Source: Croceicoccus ponticola
Lineage (GTDB): Bacteria; Pseudomonadota; Alphaproteobacteria; Sphingomonadales; Sphingomonadaceae
Assembly: GCF_004004515.1 (NCBI RefSeq)
Contig: NZ_RXOL01000006.1
Coordinates: 1-64,000 of the forward strand
Direction: 5' to 3'
Length of the DNA stretch: 64,000 bases
The notes beneath the pieces are model-generated. The model was not told the DNA's origin and made no database searches. It saw only the letters and a list, made by a program, of their open reading frames with translations. The translations under genes and the position numbers were made by a program. Below are positions 1 to 8,218 of this stretch, in pieces. Numbering within the stretch: the stretch's first letter is position 1; the number at the start of each line of letters is the position of its first letter.

Positions 1-440
1 TCGAACGCTGCGGCAATGCGACGATGTCGCTGGCGCAGGCGTCGGGCGCGCTGGCGGATGTTTGCGAATATGTGCTTGAACGCAAACAGTTCGGCAAGCC
101 GATCGCCGAATTCCAGGCCGTGCAGCTGAAGCTTGCCGAAATGCAGATGAAAGTCGAAGCCGCGCGTCTGCTGATCTGGCGCGCTGCATCACAGGCCGAA
201 GAGGGGCTGCCGTCGGTGCTCCACAGTTCGACCGGCAAGTGCTTTGCCAACACCATCTCGCGCGAAGTCACGGGCGATGCGATGCAGCTGATGGGCGCCT
301 ACGGCTATTCCAAGGAATTCCCGATGGAACGCCGCCTGCGCGACGCATGGGGCTGGGGCATCGCAGGCGGCGCGATCGACATCCAGAAGGTCAATATCGC
401 CGGTGCCATGCTCGGCCGCAGGTTCGACCAGCGCAGGTAA
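1..440 (+). CDS. Acyl-CoA dehydrogenase, C-terminal part (5' end outside window)
   Basis: The reading frame is open from base 3 and the gene starts upstream of the window. The visible part is the C-terminal helical domain of a flavin acyl-CoA dehydrogenase. It includes a DVCEYVLERKQFGKPIAEFQ-type segment (the family has R-x-x-F-G-x-x-I/L at this point) and the late signature GDAMQLMGAYGYSKEFPMER, normal for the FAD- and substrate-binding end. It would introduce an alpha,beta double bond into an acyl-CoA in the cytoplasm. The following genes (MaoC, TesB, SDR) are on the opposite strand and converge on it, with 45 bases between. The family call is firm; the substrate cannot be read from this fragment. 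Confidence 0.93.
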   Translation, partial: ERCGNATMSLAQASGALADVCEYVLERKQFGKPIAEFQAVQLKLAEMQMKVEAARLLIWRAASQAEEGLPSVLHSSTGKCFANTISREVTGDAMQLMGAYGYSKEFPMERRLRDAWGWGIAGGAIDIQKVNIAGAMLGRRFDQRR

Positions 441-485
441 TCCCCCGGAAGCGCGTCCGCCCCTGGGCGGGCGCGCTTCATCCTT

Positions 486-986
486 TCAGCGGGCGGTACC
501 TTGCGCGCGCTGGCGGCCTTCTTTCGTGTAGACGAGATTGATGCTGGTGAAGGTGACGCACTCCGTCCCGTCGTCCAGCAGGACCTTGTATTCGGTGACC
601 GCCGTGCCGCGATCGGATCGCGTCTTCGACGGTTCGAGCCTGACGATCTCGCTCGTCACATGGATCTTGTCGCCCGCCCGCACCGCGCGTTTCAGGCGAA
701 GGTCGTCCCAGCCCACGCCACAAACCCAATCGATGTCCCAATTGATCTCGTGGTCCATCTGCCGCCACATGGCGAGCACGTGGATGCCGCTGGCAACGAC
801 CTGACCGAACACAGACTGTTTCGCCGCGTCGGGATCGGTGTGGAACCACTGCGGATCATACTTGCGCGCGAATTCCAGAATTTCGTCCTGCGTCACGGTG
901 CGCGGGCTCGACACGCGGGTTTCGCCAACGGTCAGATCCTCGAACGTGCGATATGGTTCGCGCGCCTTGAACGGCTCCTCGCTCAC
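486..986 (-). CDS. MaoC-like (hot-dog) dehydratase/hydratase
   Basis: This 166-residue single hot-dog protein carries the MaoC / R-specific enoyl-CoA hydratase motif (FARKYDPQWFHTDP, with the Asp and His that activate water). It would hydrate an enoyl-CoA in the cytoplasm. The chosen start is the GTG at 986, whose GTGA overlaps the TGA stop of the thioesterase gene upstream. That is a translational-coupling arrangement seen repeatedly in this genome, and longer in-frame starts give low-complexity Arg-rich sequence. It is the last gene of a leftward run SDR-VOC-TesB-MaoC. The Rieske gene further upstream may share the transcript. The exact substrate is not determinable. Confidence 0.9.
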   Translation of the reverse strand: MSEEPFKAREPYRTFEDLTVGETRVSSPRTVTQDEILEFARKYDPQWFHTDPDAAKQSVFGQVVASGIHVLAMWRQMDHEINWDIDWVCGVGWDDLRLKRAVRAGDKIHVTSEIVRLEPSKTRSDRGTAVTEYKVLLDDGTECVTFTSINLVYTKEGRQRAQGTAR

Positions 987-1912
987 AGCTTCCCTTCCCT
1001 TTTTTCCGTCAGCACTCGCGACAGCCCTTGTTGGCTGACGGTGGCGACCAGCGCCCCGTCGCGCCGGAATACGTGGCCCCGACCCAGCGCTAGCGCATTG
1101 CCGGCAGCCGGGCTGTCCAGCGCATAAAGCAGCCATTCGTCCACTTGGAATTCGTCATGAAACCAGACCGCGTGATCGAGACTGGACGTCTGCATGTAAT
1201 CGTCGGCCCACCCTTGCCCCAGCGGACCGATCCCGGTGTGGAATATGTGGAGATCGGAGGCGTAGACCAGCAACCGCTGCTGCACGCGAAGGCCCGGTTC
1301 GACCGGTCCCTCGAAGCGGAACCAGAAATGGCGGTGCGGCGCCATCGGCTCGCCGCCAAAAAAGCGAAACGGTTCGACCGGGCGCCAGTCGATCTGTTGC
1401 CGCCGCGTCCAGAAGGGATGATGCCGCACAGGCAGATCGGGCTTCATCTCTTCCACGATCCGGGCCAGCGGCTTGAGCGTTTCAGGCGCAGGTACATCGG
1501 GCATGGGCAGCGCGTGGCTGGCGCTATCCTCCGGCGTCTTGAACGACACCATGCAGTTCATCAGCGGTGCGCCATCCTGCGTCAGCCGCACCGAACGGGT
1601 GGCAAAACTGCGGCCATCGGTTTCCCGCGAAACGGCGAATTCATTGGGCCTATCGATCAGGCCGGGCTTGGCGAAATAGGCGTGAAGACTGTGCGCCTGT
1701 TTTTCCGGCCCAACGGTTTCGCATGCGGCGGCAAAGCATTGCGCGGTGATTGCGCCACCATATTGACGCAGCAGACCGCTCGGCACTGGGGCGACGCGGA
1801 ACCTGTCCGAACCGGTTTCTTCGAACGCAAACAGGCCCTGTCGTTCGACCAGCGGGTCGTCGGGAAAGGGGTTGCTATCGGTCAAGCGCAAGTACTCATC
1901 GCCGAACGCCAT
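983..1912 (-). CDS. Acyl-CoA thioesterase II (TesB-like)
   Basis: This 309-residue protein has the double hot-dog layout of TesB. The N-terminal half contains GLLRQYGGAITAQ, and the C-terminal half contains QTSSLDHAVWFH with the Asp of the catalytic Asp-Ser/Thr-Gln set. It would hydrolyse acyl-CoA to free acid and CoA, recycling CoA during degradation. The start is taken at MAFGDEYLRL; another Met lies two codons upstream. Its stop overlaps the GTG start of the MaoC gene, so the two are probably co-translated. Confidence 0.92.
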   Translation of the reverse strand: MAFGDEYLRLTDSNPFPDDPLVERQGLFAFEETGSDRFRVAPVPSGLLRQYGGAITAQCFAAACETVGPEKQAHSLHAYFAKPGLIDRPNEFAVSRETDGRSFATRSVRLTQDGAPLMNCMVSFKTPEDSASHALPMPDVPAPETLKPLARIVEEMKPDLPVRHHPFWTRRQQIDWRPVEPFRFFGGEPMAPHRHFWFRFEGPVEPGLRVQQRLLVYASDLHIFHTGIGPLGQGWADDYMQTSSLDHAVWFHDEFQVDEWLLYALDSPAAGNALALGRGHVFRRDGALVATVSQQGLSRVLTEKREGKL

Positions 1913-1961
1913 AGGTATCATCCGGCGCATTCACCAAGCCTGATTTCACGCGCAAGCCAGG

Positions 1962-2426
1962 TCAGACGACAGCCAGATCTTCGAACTGGAACGTGCATTC
2001 CGGCCCGGCGATCTGCAGCAGTTCCACGACATTGCCGTCGCAATCCCGCCCATAGGTCGCGCGCAGCGTTCCATCACCCGGCGGGCAGTGGAAATGCATG
2101 CCGAGCGCCTGAAGTCGTTCGTATTCCGCGATCACGTCATCGCAATAAAGGCACAAGTGCGTAATGCCCCGGTCGCACATGCGCGGGCGCACGTCCTGCG
2201 GTTCGTTGCTGGCATATTGGAACACCTCGATATGGAGGTTGCCAAGGCGGATCATCGCATACTTCGCGGTGCTGTCCGAAAGGCCGACCATACGGTCGAT
2301 CCGTTCGTTGCCGACTTCCCATGCGCCGTCGCCGACCCGAACGAACCCGAACCAGCGGTGATAATAGTCGATGAACCGTTCAAGGTCGGGCGTCGATATC
2401 GCAAGGTGGTGGACGCCGCGGATCAT
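1962..2426 (-). CDS. VOC/glyoxalase-superfamily protein
   Basis: This 154-residue protein has a vicinal-oxygen-chelate fold. The N-terminal GVHHLAISTPDLERFIDYYH supplies the first metal-binding His, ITHLCLYCDD starts the second beta-alpha-beta-beta-beta module, and DGNVVELLQI supplies the terminal Glu ligand. Family members are epimerases, lyases or ring-cleavage dioxygenases; methylmalonyl-CoA-epimerase-like activity or an isomerase in the surrounding pathway are the obvious options. Its ATG overlaps the stop of the upstream SDR by four bases (ATGA), so the genes form an operon. Confidence 0.85.
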   Translation of the reverse strand: MIRGVHHLAISTPDLERFIDYYHRWFGFVRVGDGAWEVGNERIDRMVGLSDSTAKYAMIRLGNLHIEVFQYASNEPQDVRPRMCDRGITHLCLYCDDVIAEYERLQALGMHFHCPPGDGTLRATYGRDCDGNVVELLQIAGPECTFQFEDLAVV

Positions 2427-3226
2427 TGTGCCGCTCCTTGCGCGCGGGCGGCCTTTACCGCAGTGACGATCTCGCGGTTGGTGGGATTGCGGCGCAGGGT
2501 CAGGCCGCCGTTTACCTGAAGCACCTGCCCGCTCATGAAACAGGCGTCACTGGCCAACCACGAAACCGCCTCGGCAATGTCCTCGCTCGTGCCGACGCGG
2601 CCCAGCGGATATTCCTTGGTGAATGTGTCGACGATGGCCGGATTCTCAGCCGCACCAGCCGTCATCGGGGTGACGGTAAAGCCCGGGGCGACCGAATTGG
2701 CGCGAATGCCGCGATGGCCAAATTCGTTTGCGACGCAGCGAATGACATGGTCGGCCCCGGCCTTGGTGCCCATGTAGGCGGCGTGATCTTCCAGCATGAT
2801 CGACGCGGTCGCCGACGAAATCTGGATCAGCGAACCGTTGTCGCGCATCACGCGCAGCATCGCCTGGTAGAACAGGAACGCGCCGGTGAACTGCAGCGCG
2901 GTGATGCGCTCGATATCTTCCTTGGTCGTCTTGAGGAAAGGCTTCAACAGGCCCCAACCGGTCGCGTTCACGGCGATGTCGACACCGCCAAAGGAATCGA
3001 CCGCAGCCTGCCCCAGCCGGGCAAGGTCTTCTTCGCTCGTCAGGTCACAATTCGCCACGGCCAGCCCGCCGATCTCGTCGGCCAGCCGTTGCAACTCTTC
3101 GCCCTTGCGCCCGGCGACGACAACCTTTGCACCATCTGCCGCCAGGCGCCGCGCGATGACTTGCGCCATGTTGTCGCGGTTTGCCGCGCCGATGACGACG
3201 GCGACCTTTCCGTTCAGATCGGACAT
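2423..3226 (-). CDS. Short-chain dehydrogenase/reductase
   Basis: This classical SDR of 267 residues has a Rossmann nucleotide-binding start (KVAVVIGAANRDNMAQVIAR, a variant of TGxxxGxG), a NATGWG segment in place of the usual NNAG, catalytic Ser in ISSAT, the YxxxK pair in YMGTKAG, and a C-terminal NGG. It would oxidise a hydroxyl or reduce a ketone using NAD(P). The cofactor-loop spelling VIGAANRDN is atypical and resembles enoyl-ACP reductase-type or 7-alpha-hydroxysteroid-type divergent SDRs. The gene lies downstream of the Rieske oxygenase and overlaps the VOC gene. Confidence 0.9.
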   Translation of the reverse strand: MSDLNGKVAVVIGAANRDNMAQVIARRLAADGAKVVVAGRKGEELQRLADEIGGLAVANCDLTSEEDLARLGQAAVDSFGGVDIAVNATGWGLLKPFLKTTKEDIERITALQFTGAFLFYQAMLRVMRDNGSLIQISSATASIMLEDHAAYMGTKAGADHVIRCVANEFGHRGIRANSVAPGFTVTPMTAGAAENPAIVDTFTKEYPLGRVGTSEDIAEAVSWLASDACFMSGQVLQVNGGLTLRRNPTNREIVTAVKAARAQGAAQ

Positions 3227-3281
3227 GGTTTCTTCTCCCGAATATGTCTTTGTCGTTGGGACTGGATCAGCCTTGCGCAGG

Positions 3282-4508
3282 TCAGTCCGTCTGGACCCAG
3301 TCCTTCAGCACTTGTTCGACCCGGGCATGTTCCGGCACGCGGTTCAGGCCGATGCGACGGTCCAGCTCTTCGTGCCAGTGGTACAGTCGGCGTTCCTGGT
3401 AATTGAGCGGCATGCCCTTGAAGCCGGGACTTTCCAGCGATTCCTGGATCTGCGGGGCGTACTGCAGATCTTCGTACAGGATGCGCTCCCAGTTGCTGAG
3501 CCGCGTCGGCCACAACGGGTGCGGGTTTTCGGGATCGTGGTGGGGCGCAAGCCAGCTCGATACGACACGCGTCCGCTTGTGCCCCAGTGGCCAGAACTGC
3601 AGGATCGGAATTCCCGTCGGCGCGGGCGGCATGACGAAGTTGGGATAGATCTGATAGCTGACGTTGTTCTTGGCCGGGAATTCGGTGATCGTTTCGATTT
3701 CGGGCATCCCCACCGTGCCGGGATCGACCCAGTCCGGACGCCGATTCGGGGTCGCCATACGGCTGTGACCCTGCGGCCAGAGCGTGACGATCATCGCCCG
3801 GTGATCGAGGAACCGGTCCACCGTGCTGACGTGAATCGACTTGAGGTGATAGACTTCAAGAAACGCATCAAGCAGGATCTTGACGTTGCAGTCCACCTCG
3901 TACTCGCGACTGTCGACGAGGCGCAAGTTTTCCAGATCGAACTGTTCCAGCTGCGCCGCCATCGGCCCGATGTGCTCGATCAGCGGTTGCGCGTCGATGT
4001 CCTTATTCACGAAGATCAGCGAGCCGAGCAGTTCGCAGCGCACCTGCACGAGGCTGCGGCACGAGAAGTCGAGATCGACGAAATCGCGCTTGTCGCGCAC
4101 GGCGGTCAGCTTGCCGTCAAGCGTATAGCTCCACCCGTGATAGCCGCAGACGAACCCGCGATCGGTGCCCTTGTCTTCGGTGACAAGCGGCGCGCCGCGA
4201 TGCTGGCAGGTGTTGTAATAGGCCTTGATCTCTCCCTGAAGCGTACGGACGACGATGATCGGCACGCCCGAATTGCGCCACAGAAACCAAGAGCCTTTTT
4301 CGGGCAGCTGATCGACGTGCCCGGCATAAAGCCACGCCTTGTCCCACATCATCTCTTTTTCGAGCGCGAGGAACTCTTCGTCGGTGTAACGGCTGCCGGG
4401 GATGTCGGGCAGCCTGGGAAAGCCTTCGGGCGGACCCTTGCGCTCGCGCTCGTACTCCATCCGGACGAAATCGTTTTCGGGGCGTTGGTCGGTAACCTGA
4501 TCGAGCAT
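3282..4508 (-). CDS. Rieske non-heme iron oxygenase, alpha subunit
   Basis: This 408-residue aromatic-ring-hydroxylating type oxygenase has the Rieske [2Fe-2S] ligands in CQHRGAP and CGYHGWSY (C-x-H...C-x-x-H, about residues 100-125). The mononuclear iron site is in EVYHLKSIH (D/E-x2-H-x4-H). The protein would hydroxylate an aromatic or steroid-like substrate with electrons from a ferredoxin and reductase that are not in the window. The start ATG at 4508 has a good AAGGAG Shine-Dalgarno. The gene is divergent from a TetR gene; two copies of a shared operator-like motif lie in the intergenic region. No beta subunit gene is adjacent, which suggests a homo-oligomeric enzyme. Confidence 0.93.
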   Translation of the reverse strand: MLDQVTDQRPENDFVRMEYERERKGPPEGFPRLPDIPGSRYTDEEFLALEKEMMWDKAWLYAGHVDQLPEKGSWFLWRNSGVPIIVVRTLQGEIKAYYNTCQHRGAPLVTEDKGTDRGFVCGYHGWSYTLDGKLTAVRDKRDFVDLDFSCRSLVQVRCELLGSLIFVNKDIDAQPLIEHIGPMAAQLEQFDLENLRLVDSREYEVDCNVKILLDAFLEVYHLKSIHVSTVDRFLDHRAMIVTLWPQGHSRMATPNRRPDWVDPGTVGMPEIETITEFPAKNNVSYQIYPNFVMPPAPTGIPILQFWPLGHKRTRVVSSWLAPHHDPENPHPLWPTRLSNWERILYEDLQYAPQIQESLESPGFKGMPLNYQERRLYHWHEELDRRIGLNRVPEHARVEQVLKDWVQTD

Positions 4509-4570
4509 CGACCGATCTCTCCTTCTCATGCGTCCCACTGTTCGCGGGCGCTGCATCGCGTCTTCTCAAA

Positions 4571-4602
4571 CAGACAGGATTGTTTTTTGATTCGGCCTGT
4601 CT
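4571..4602. promoter_or_regulatory. Operator-like site A of the CATGATTG-T6 motif, inside a 7-bp inverted repeat
   Basis: CAGACAGGATTG followed by six T occupies 4571-4588. It is a weaker match to the motif found at 4640, 9503, 10245 and 22168. An AGACAGG / CCTGTCT inverted repeat (4572-4578 and 4596-4602) encloses it. It lies 63-94 bases upstream of the Rieske start, where a repressor would act. Binding by the adjacent TetR protein is inference. Confidence 0.5.
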
Positions 4603-4639
4603 TTCGCTTGCGATGCTACGCGCTTAATGTCTAAACAGT

Positions 4640-4657
4640 CAACCATGATTGTTTTTT
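4640..4657. promoter_or_regulatory. Operator-like site B of the CATGATTG-T6 motif
   Basis: CAACCATGATTG plus six T is a quasi-palindrome (perfect form CAATCATGATTG). It sits between the divergent Rieske (-) and TetR (+) genes, 65 bases before the TetR start, the usual place for an autoregulatory TetR operator. The same motif recurs at four other places in the window. Confidence 0.6.
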
Positions 4658-4721
4658 ACTACGCGTTCGAGCTATGGTTTCCGCCAAACGCGCGTTTGGG
4701 TGAAACAGCCGGAGACGATAG

Positions 4722-5351
4722 ATGACCGCCGTCGTGGTTCAGTTGAAGACCGCACCGCCTGCGACCCGCCGCCGATCGGGCCCGGATCGCTGGCCCGAAA
4801 TCGTGACCGTGGCCGCCGAACTGTTCGCGGAAAAAGGGTATGAGGGCACGTCCCTGCGCGATGTGGCGGAACGGCTCGGCATGCTGAAGGGTAGCCTGTA
4901 CCACTACATCAGCGGCAAGAGCGACCTGCTGGTCCACGTCCTGCGCGAGGCGCACGAACGCGGGGTCAATGCCCTGGCGGCGCTGGCGCAGGAGGACGGG
5001 CCCGCACTGCTCCGGCTCGAGGCGATCGTCGCCGCGCATGCCCGCTATGTCTGTACCGAAAGCGTGTTCACCGCGAGCTTTATAGAGGCGCACCGCCACC
5101 TTGCCCCCGACCGCGCGCAGGAATTTGTCACTGCCGAACGGTCCTATCGCCTCTTGATCGAAGGGCTGATCGCACGCGGACAGGCCGAAGGCGATTTGCG
5201 ACCCGATCTCGACCCCAAGGTCGCGGCGCTTTGCCTGTTGGGCTTTCTCAATTCACTCCATGGCTGGGTCCGCCCCGCGCGGCGGCTCTCGATCCGCCGC
5301 ATCTGCGACCATGCCATCGCGATGGGGATCGGTGGAATGCGCGCGCAATGA
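4722..5351 (+). CDS. TetR-family transcriptional regulator (KstR2-like)
   Basis: This 209-residue protein has an N-terminal TetR helix-turn-helix at about residues 25-70 (AAELFAEKGYEGTSLRDVAE, then LKGSLYHYISGKSDLL). An all-helical C-terminal ligand-binding domain resembles the KstR2 branch, whose members respond to CoA thioesters of steroid ring-degradation intermediates. It is transcribed away from the Rieske gene, with motif sites A and B between them. The likely role is a repressor of the catabolic genes, released by an acyl-CoA intermediate. The family is certain; the ligand is inferred. Confidence 0.92.
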   Translation: MTAVVVQLKTAPPATRRRSGPDRWPEIVTVAAELFAEKGYEGTSLRDVAERLGMLKGSLYHYISGKSDLLVHVLREAHERGVNALAALAQEDGPALLRLEAIVAAHARYVCTESVFTASFIEAHRHLAPDRAQEFVTAERSYRLLIEGLIARGQAEGDLRPDLDPKVAALCLLGFLNSLHGWVRPARRLSIRRICDHAIAMGIGGMRAQ

Positions 5352-5362
5352 CCCGCCGCTGT

Positions 5363-6133
5363 TCAGTCCTTGGCGAAGTCCGCATTGCGCTTTTCGGCAT
5401 AAGCGGTGACGCCTTCGCGACTGTCGGCGCTGTCCAGCGTCGCCTTGCCCCATGCGTTGCCGACGGCCAGAGCCTGATCGATGGTCATGCCCGTGGACAT
5501 CTCGTACAGTTCGCGCCCGTTGCGGATCGCCTGCCAGCTGTTTTGCAACATCCGTTCGGTCACTGCCAGCGTGCGATCCATCAGTTCGGCGGCGGGCACG
5601 ACCTCTGTCACGACGCCCAGTTCGTAAAGGCGGCGCGCGGGCAAGAGGTCGCCGGTCATGATCATCGCCAACGCGGTGGCGCGAGGGACTTGCAGTGCCA
5701 GCCGCTGAATCCCGCCGGCAAAAGCGAACAGCCCGCGCTTCACCTCGCTTACCCCCATCAGCGCATGATCGGCGGCGAACACCATGTCGCAGGCCATCAT
5801 CATTTCGAAACCGCCCGCGACCGCCGTGCCGTTGATGGCGGCGATCAGCGGCTTGGTCCGCTTGCGCTCGGTGATGCCGCCGAAACCGCGACCGGGGATC
5901 AAGCCGTGACCCGCACCGTGCAGCGCAGCTTCCTTCAGGTCCATGCCCGCACAGAACGCCCGGTCGCCCGACGCGGTCAGCACCATCGCGCCGATGGCGG
6001 CGTCGGACTCTGCTGCCGTCACCTCCTCGTCCAGCGCGCGCGAGGTTGCGGCATCAAGCGAATTGCTCGCCTGTGGCCGATTGATCCTCAGCACACGGAT
6101 GGGGCCATGATCTTCGACTATCAGTCCCGTCAT
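5363..6133 (-). CDS. Enoyl-CoA hydratase/isomerase family protein (crotonase)
   Basis: This 256-residue crotonase starts MTGLIVEDHG, with oxyanion-hole segments SGDRAFCAGMDL and AAINGTAVAGGFEMMMACDM. It would hydrate or isomerise an enoyl-CoA. The start at 6133 has AAGGGAA upstream; a longer frame further upstream is Arg-rich and not credible. The gene converges with the TetR gene and diverges from the small VOC gene at 6193. The usual two catalytic Glu residues of true hydratases are not clearly conserved, so isomerase or other crotonase chemistry is possible. Confidence 0.9.
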   Translation of the reverse strand: MTGLIVEDHGPIRVLRINRPQASNSLDAATSRALDEEVTAAESDAAIGAMVLTASGDRAFCAGMDLKEAALHGAGHGLIPGRGFGGITERKRTKPLIAAINGTAVAGGFEMMMACDMVFAADHALMGVSEVKRGLFAFAGGIQRLALQVPRATALAMIMTGDLLPARRLYELGVVTEVVPAAELMDRTLAVTERMLQNSWQAIRNGRELYEMSTGMTIDQALAVGNAWGKATLDSADSREGVTAYAEKRNADFAKD

Positions 6134-6192
6134 CACATTCCCTTTCCGATTATCGGCCCCACGGCGCCGCCATCGGATCGCATGACCGACCC

Positions 6193-6687
6193 ATGGGAGA
6201 ACCAGCCTTGAAATCGTTTCGCAAACTCTATCACCACGGCCGCATCGTCGACGACCTCGCCGCCGCGATGGCCGCGATGGAGCGTGATCTTGGCGTGACT
6301 TGGGCACCGGTGCGCACCTTCGACCCGATCCGCGTCTGGCTGCCCGCAACGGAAGGCGATGCCGGCGGGTGGAGCGAGGCGCGCATCGCGGTGACCTATT
6401 CGCGGCAGGGGCCGATCCATTTCGAACTGATCGAGATTCTCGCACCCGGGGCCTACGATGCCTTGCGCGCCGTATCCTCCGATCATGTCGGCGCATGGGT
6501 CGACAATGTTGGTGACGAGGTCGAGACGCTCGTCGCCGACGGCTGGACGCTGATCGCCGCCGGTGCCTCGCCCAAGCATCGCTATGGCCAGATGGCCTAC
6601 CTGTCGAAGGACGGCGGGCCGGTGCTCGAACTGGTCGGCGAAGCGATCCGCCCGATGATCGAGGAATGGATCGCCGCGTCGCAATAG
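6193..6687 (+). CDS. VOC/glyoxalase-superfamily protein
   Basis: This 164-residue protein has KLYHHGRIVDDLAAAMAAME at its start (first metal-site His), HFELIEILAPG, a second module beginning DHVGAWVDNV and a final PVLELVGE, as in VOC metalloenzymes. It lies alone on the plus strand between two leftward catabolic operons, diverging from the crotonase gene by 59 bases and converging with the thiolase gene. A role as epimerase, isomerase or lyase in the same pathway is inferred. Confidence 0.82.
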   Translation: MGEPALKSFRKLYHHGRIVDDLAAAMAAMERDLGVTWAPVRTFDPIRVWLPATEGDAGGWSEARIAVTYSRQGPIHFELIEILAPGAYDALRAVSSDHVGAWVDNVGDEVETLVADGWTLIAAGASPKHRYGQMAYLSKDGGPVLELVGEAIRPMIEEWIAASQ

Positions 6688-6701
6688 GCGCGCGCTGGCG
6701 G

Positions 6702-7853
6702 TCACAGCGTCGCCGTGCTGCCCAGGATCACGGTCGCCTGGCTTGACAGGGTGCCGCCGTTGCCGTGCGCCAGCGCGACGTCGATGCCGCTCAACTGGTT
6801 GGCCGCCTCTCCCCTGATCTGCCGCGCGCCTTCGATCATGGTGAACAGGCCGTACATGCCGGGGTGGCAGTACGACAGGCCGCCGCCATTGGTGTTGACC
6901 GGCAGGCTGCCGCCCGGCGCGATGGCGCCCGATGCGACGAATGGCCCGCCCTCGCCCTTGCCGCAGAAGCCGAGGTCTTCGAGGAACAGGATCGTGTTGA
7001 TCGTGAACGCGTCGTAAAGCTGCGCCGTGCCGATGTCGGCATGGGTGACACCAGCCATGGCCATCGCCCGCGCACCCGATTCCTTCGCGCCGGTGACCGT
7101 CATGTCCTCGGCCTGCACGATCGAATTCCACCACGCCGCCGCCGCCGCGCCCAGCACCGGAACCGGCGGCTTGGCCAGATCGCGGGCGCGGTCCGTTCGG
7201 GTAATGACGATCGCAGCCGCGCCGTCGGTGACAAGGCAACAGTCCGCCCGGCTGATCGGCGTGCTGATCATGCGGGCGGACAGGCAATCATCCATCGTCA
7301 GCGGATCGCGGGCGAAAGCCTCCGGGTTCGTCGTGGCCCATGCCCGCGCCGACAACGCGACAGAAGCCAGATGCTCCCGCGTCGTGCCGTATTCGTGCAT
7401 GTGCCGCTGCGTCGCCAACGCATAGGAGGTGAGCGGGAACAGCGGCTTGTACGGCGCGTCCCATCGGTTGCTGGTCATCGGCGTCGAAAGCTTGCCGCCC
7501 GCGGTCCGCTGGTTCGAACCATAAGCGATCAACGCGCAGTCGATGTACCCGGCATCCAGCGCCAGTGCCGCGCTCGCCACATGGCTCATAAATGCGGAGC
7601 CGCCGGTGCGGTTGTTGTCGGTATAACGCGGGTGGATGCCGAGATATTCGGCGAACGTAAGCCCGGCAAAGAAATCGTCGGGCTGGCAGATATATAGCGC
7701 GTCGACGTCCGCCAGCATTAGCCCGGCATCGTCCAGCGCCATCAGCCCGGCCTTGGCGGTCAGCTCCATCGCGGTGTAGCCCGGCGCTTCGCCGATGCCA
7801 TAAGTGGCAAGGCCGGCGATGGACGTGCGGCCGCGTGGGAAGGCATCGCTCAT
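6702..7853 (-). CDS. Thiolase-superfamily protein of the SCP2/Ltp type (possible retro-aldolase)
   Basis: This 383-residue thiolase fold has DGAAAIVITR in the middle and a C-terminal GGGLSYCHPGMYGLFTMIEG with the family His-Pro, followed by AHGNGG. At the position of the nucleophilic Cys of true thiolases I read NNRTGGSAFMSH, that is Ser-Ala and no Cys. This matches lipid-transfer-protein-like members such as Ltp2, which cleave C-C bonds by retro-aldol chemistry in steroid side-chain degradation. It overlaps the OB-fold gene by four bases, and such partners form a hetero-complex. The aldolase role is inference from the missing Cys and the neighbour. Confidence 0.88.
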   Translation of the reverse strand: MSDAFPRGRTSIAGLATYGIGEAPGYTAMELTAKAGLMALDDAGLMLADVDALYICQPDDFFAGLTFAEYLGIHPRYTDNNRTGGSAFMSHVASAALALDAGYIDCALIAYGSNQRTAGGKLSTPMTSNRWDAPYKPLFPLTSYALATQRHMHEYGTTREHLASVALSARAWATTNPEAFARDPLTMDDCLSARMISTPISRADCCLVTDGAAAIVITRTDRARDLAKPPVPVLGAAAAAWWNSIVQAEDMTVTGAKESGARAMAMAGVTHADIGTAQLYDAFTINTILFLEDLGFCGKGEGGPFVASGAIAPGGSLPVNTNGGGLSYCHPGMYGLFTMIEGARQIRGEAANQLSGIDVALAHGNGGTLSSQATVILGSTATL

Positions 7854-8218
7854 GCCGTTTCCTCCATCAACCGGAACAGAATGATCGGCTGCTCGGCAGA
7901 GCGGTCGACATAGGCGGCAACGCGTTGGCCGATGGCCAGTTCGCCCTCGATCACGCCCTCGACCCGGCTCATCAGCCGTGCCCCTTCGTCCAGATCGATG
8001 ACCGCGACGTTATAGGATTGCTCCGGCGGGCGACGCTGGATCCACGAATAGGAGTAGACCGTGCCCTGACCCGAAGCCTCGAACCAATCGAGCGGGCCTT
8101 CGCCCGTGCCCGGAGCCATCACCCGCGGCGGAAATACCGCTTCGCCCGACGCGTTCCGCTGAAGCAGGAAGCGGCCCTGCGCCAGCGCCTCGCGCCAGTG
8201 CGATTCGGGTCCGCTCAT
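7850..8218 (-). CDS. OB-fold (DUF35/ChsH2-like) partner of the thiolase-like protein
   Basis: This 122-residue protein has the usual DUF35 layout: a helical start, a FPPRVMAPGTGEG segment where family members have a zinc ribbon, then an OB fold (GTVYSYSWIQR ... NVAVIDLDEG ... GQRVAAYV). The zinc-ribbon cysteines are absent here, so it should be a metal-free variant. Proteins of this family bind the thiolase-like aldolase or a MaoC hydratase and gate the acyl-CoA substrate. It overlaps both neighbours (ATGA with the thiolase and with CaiB), so the three are made together. Confidence 0.87.
   Translation of the reverse strand: MSGPESHWREALAQGRFLLQRNASGEAVFPPRVMAPGTGEGPLDWFEASGQGTVYSYSWIQRRPPEQSYNVAVIDLDEGARLMSRVEGVIEGELAIGQRVAAYVDRSAEQPIILFRLMEETA

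Noticed and set aside
2886-4634. A plus-strand frame of about 580 codons opposite the Rieske oxygenase
   Set aside because: It lies against a gene with conserved Rieske and iron ligands and has no recognisable domain.
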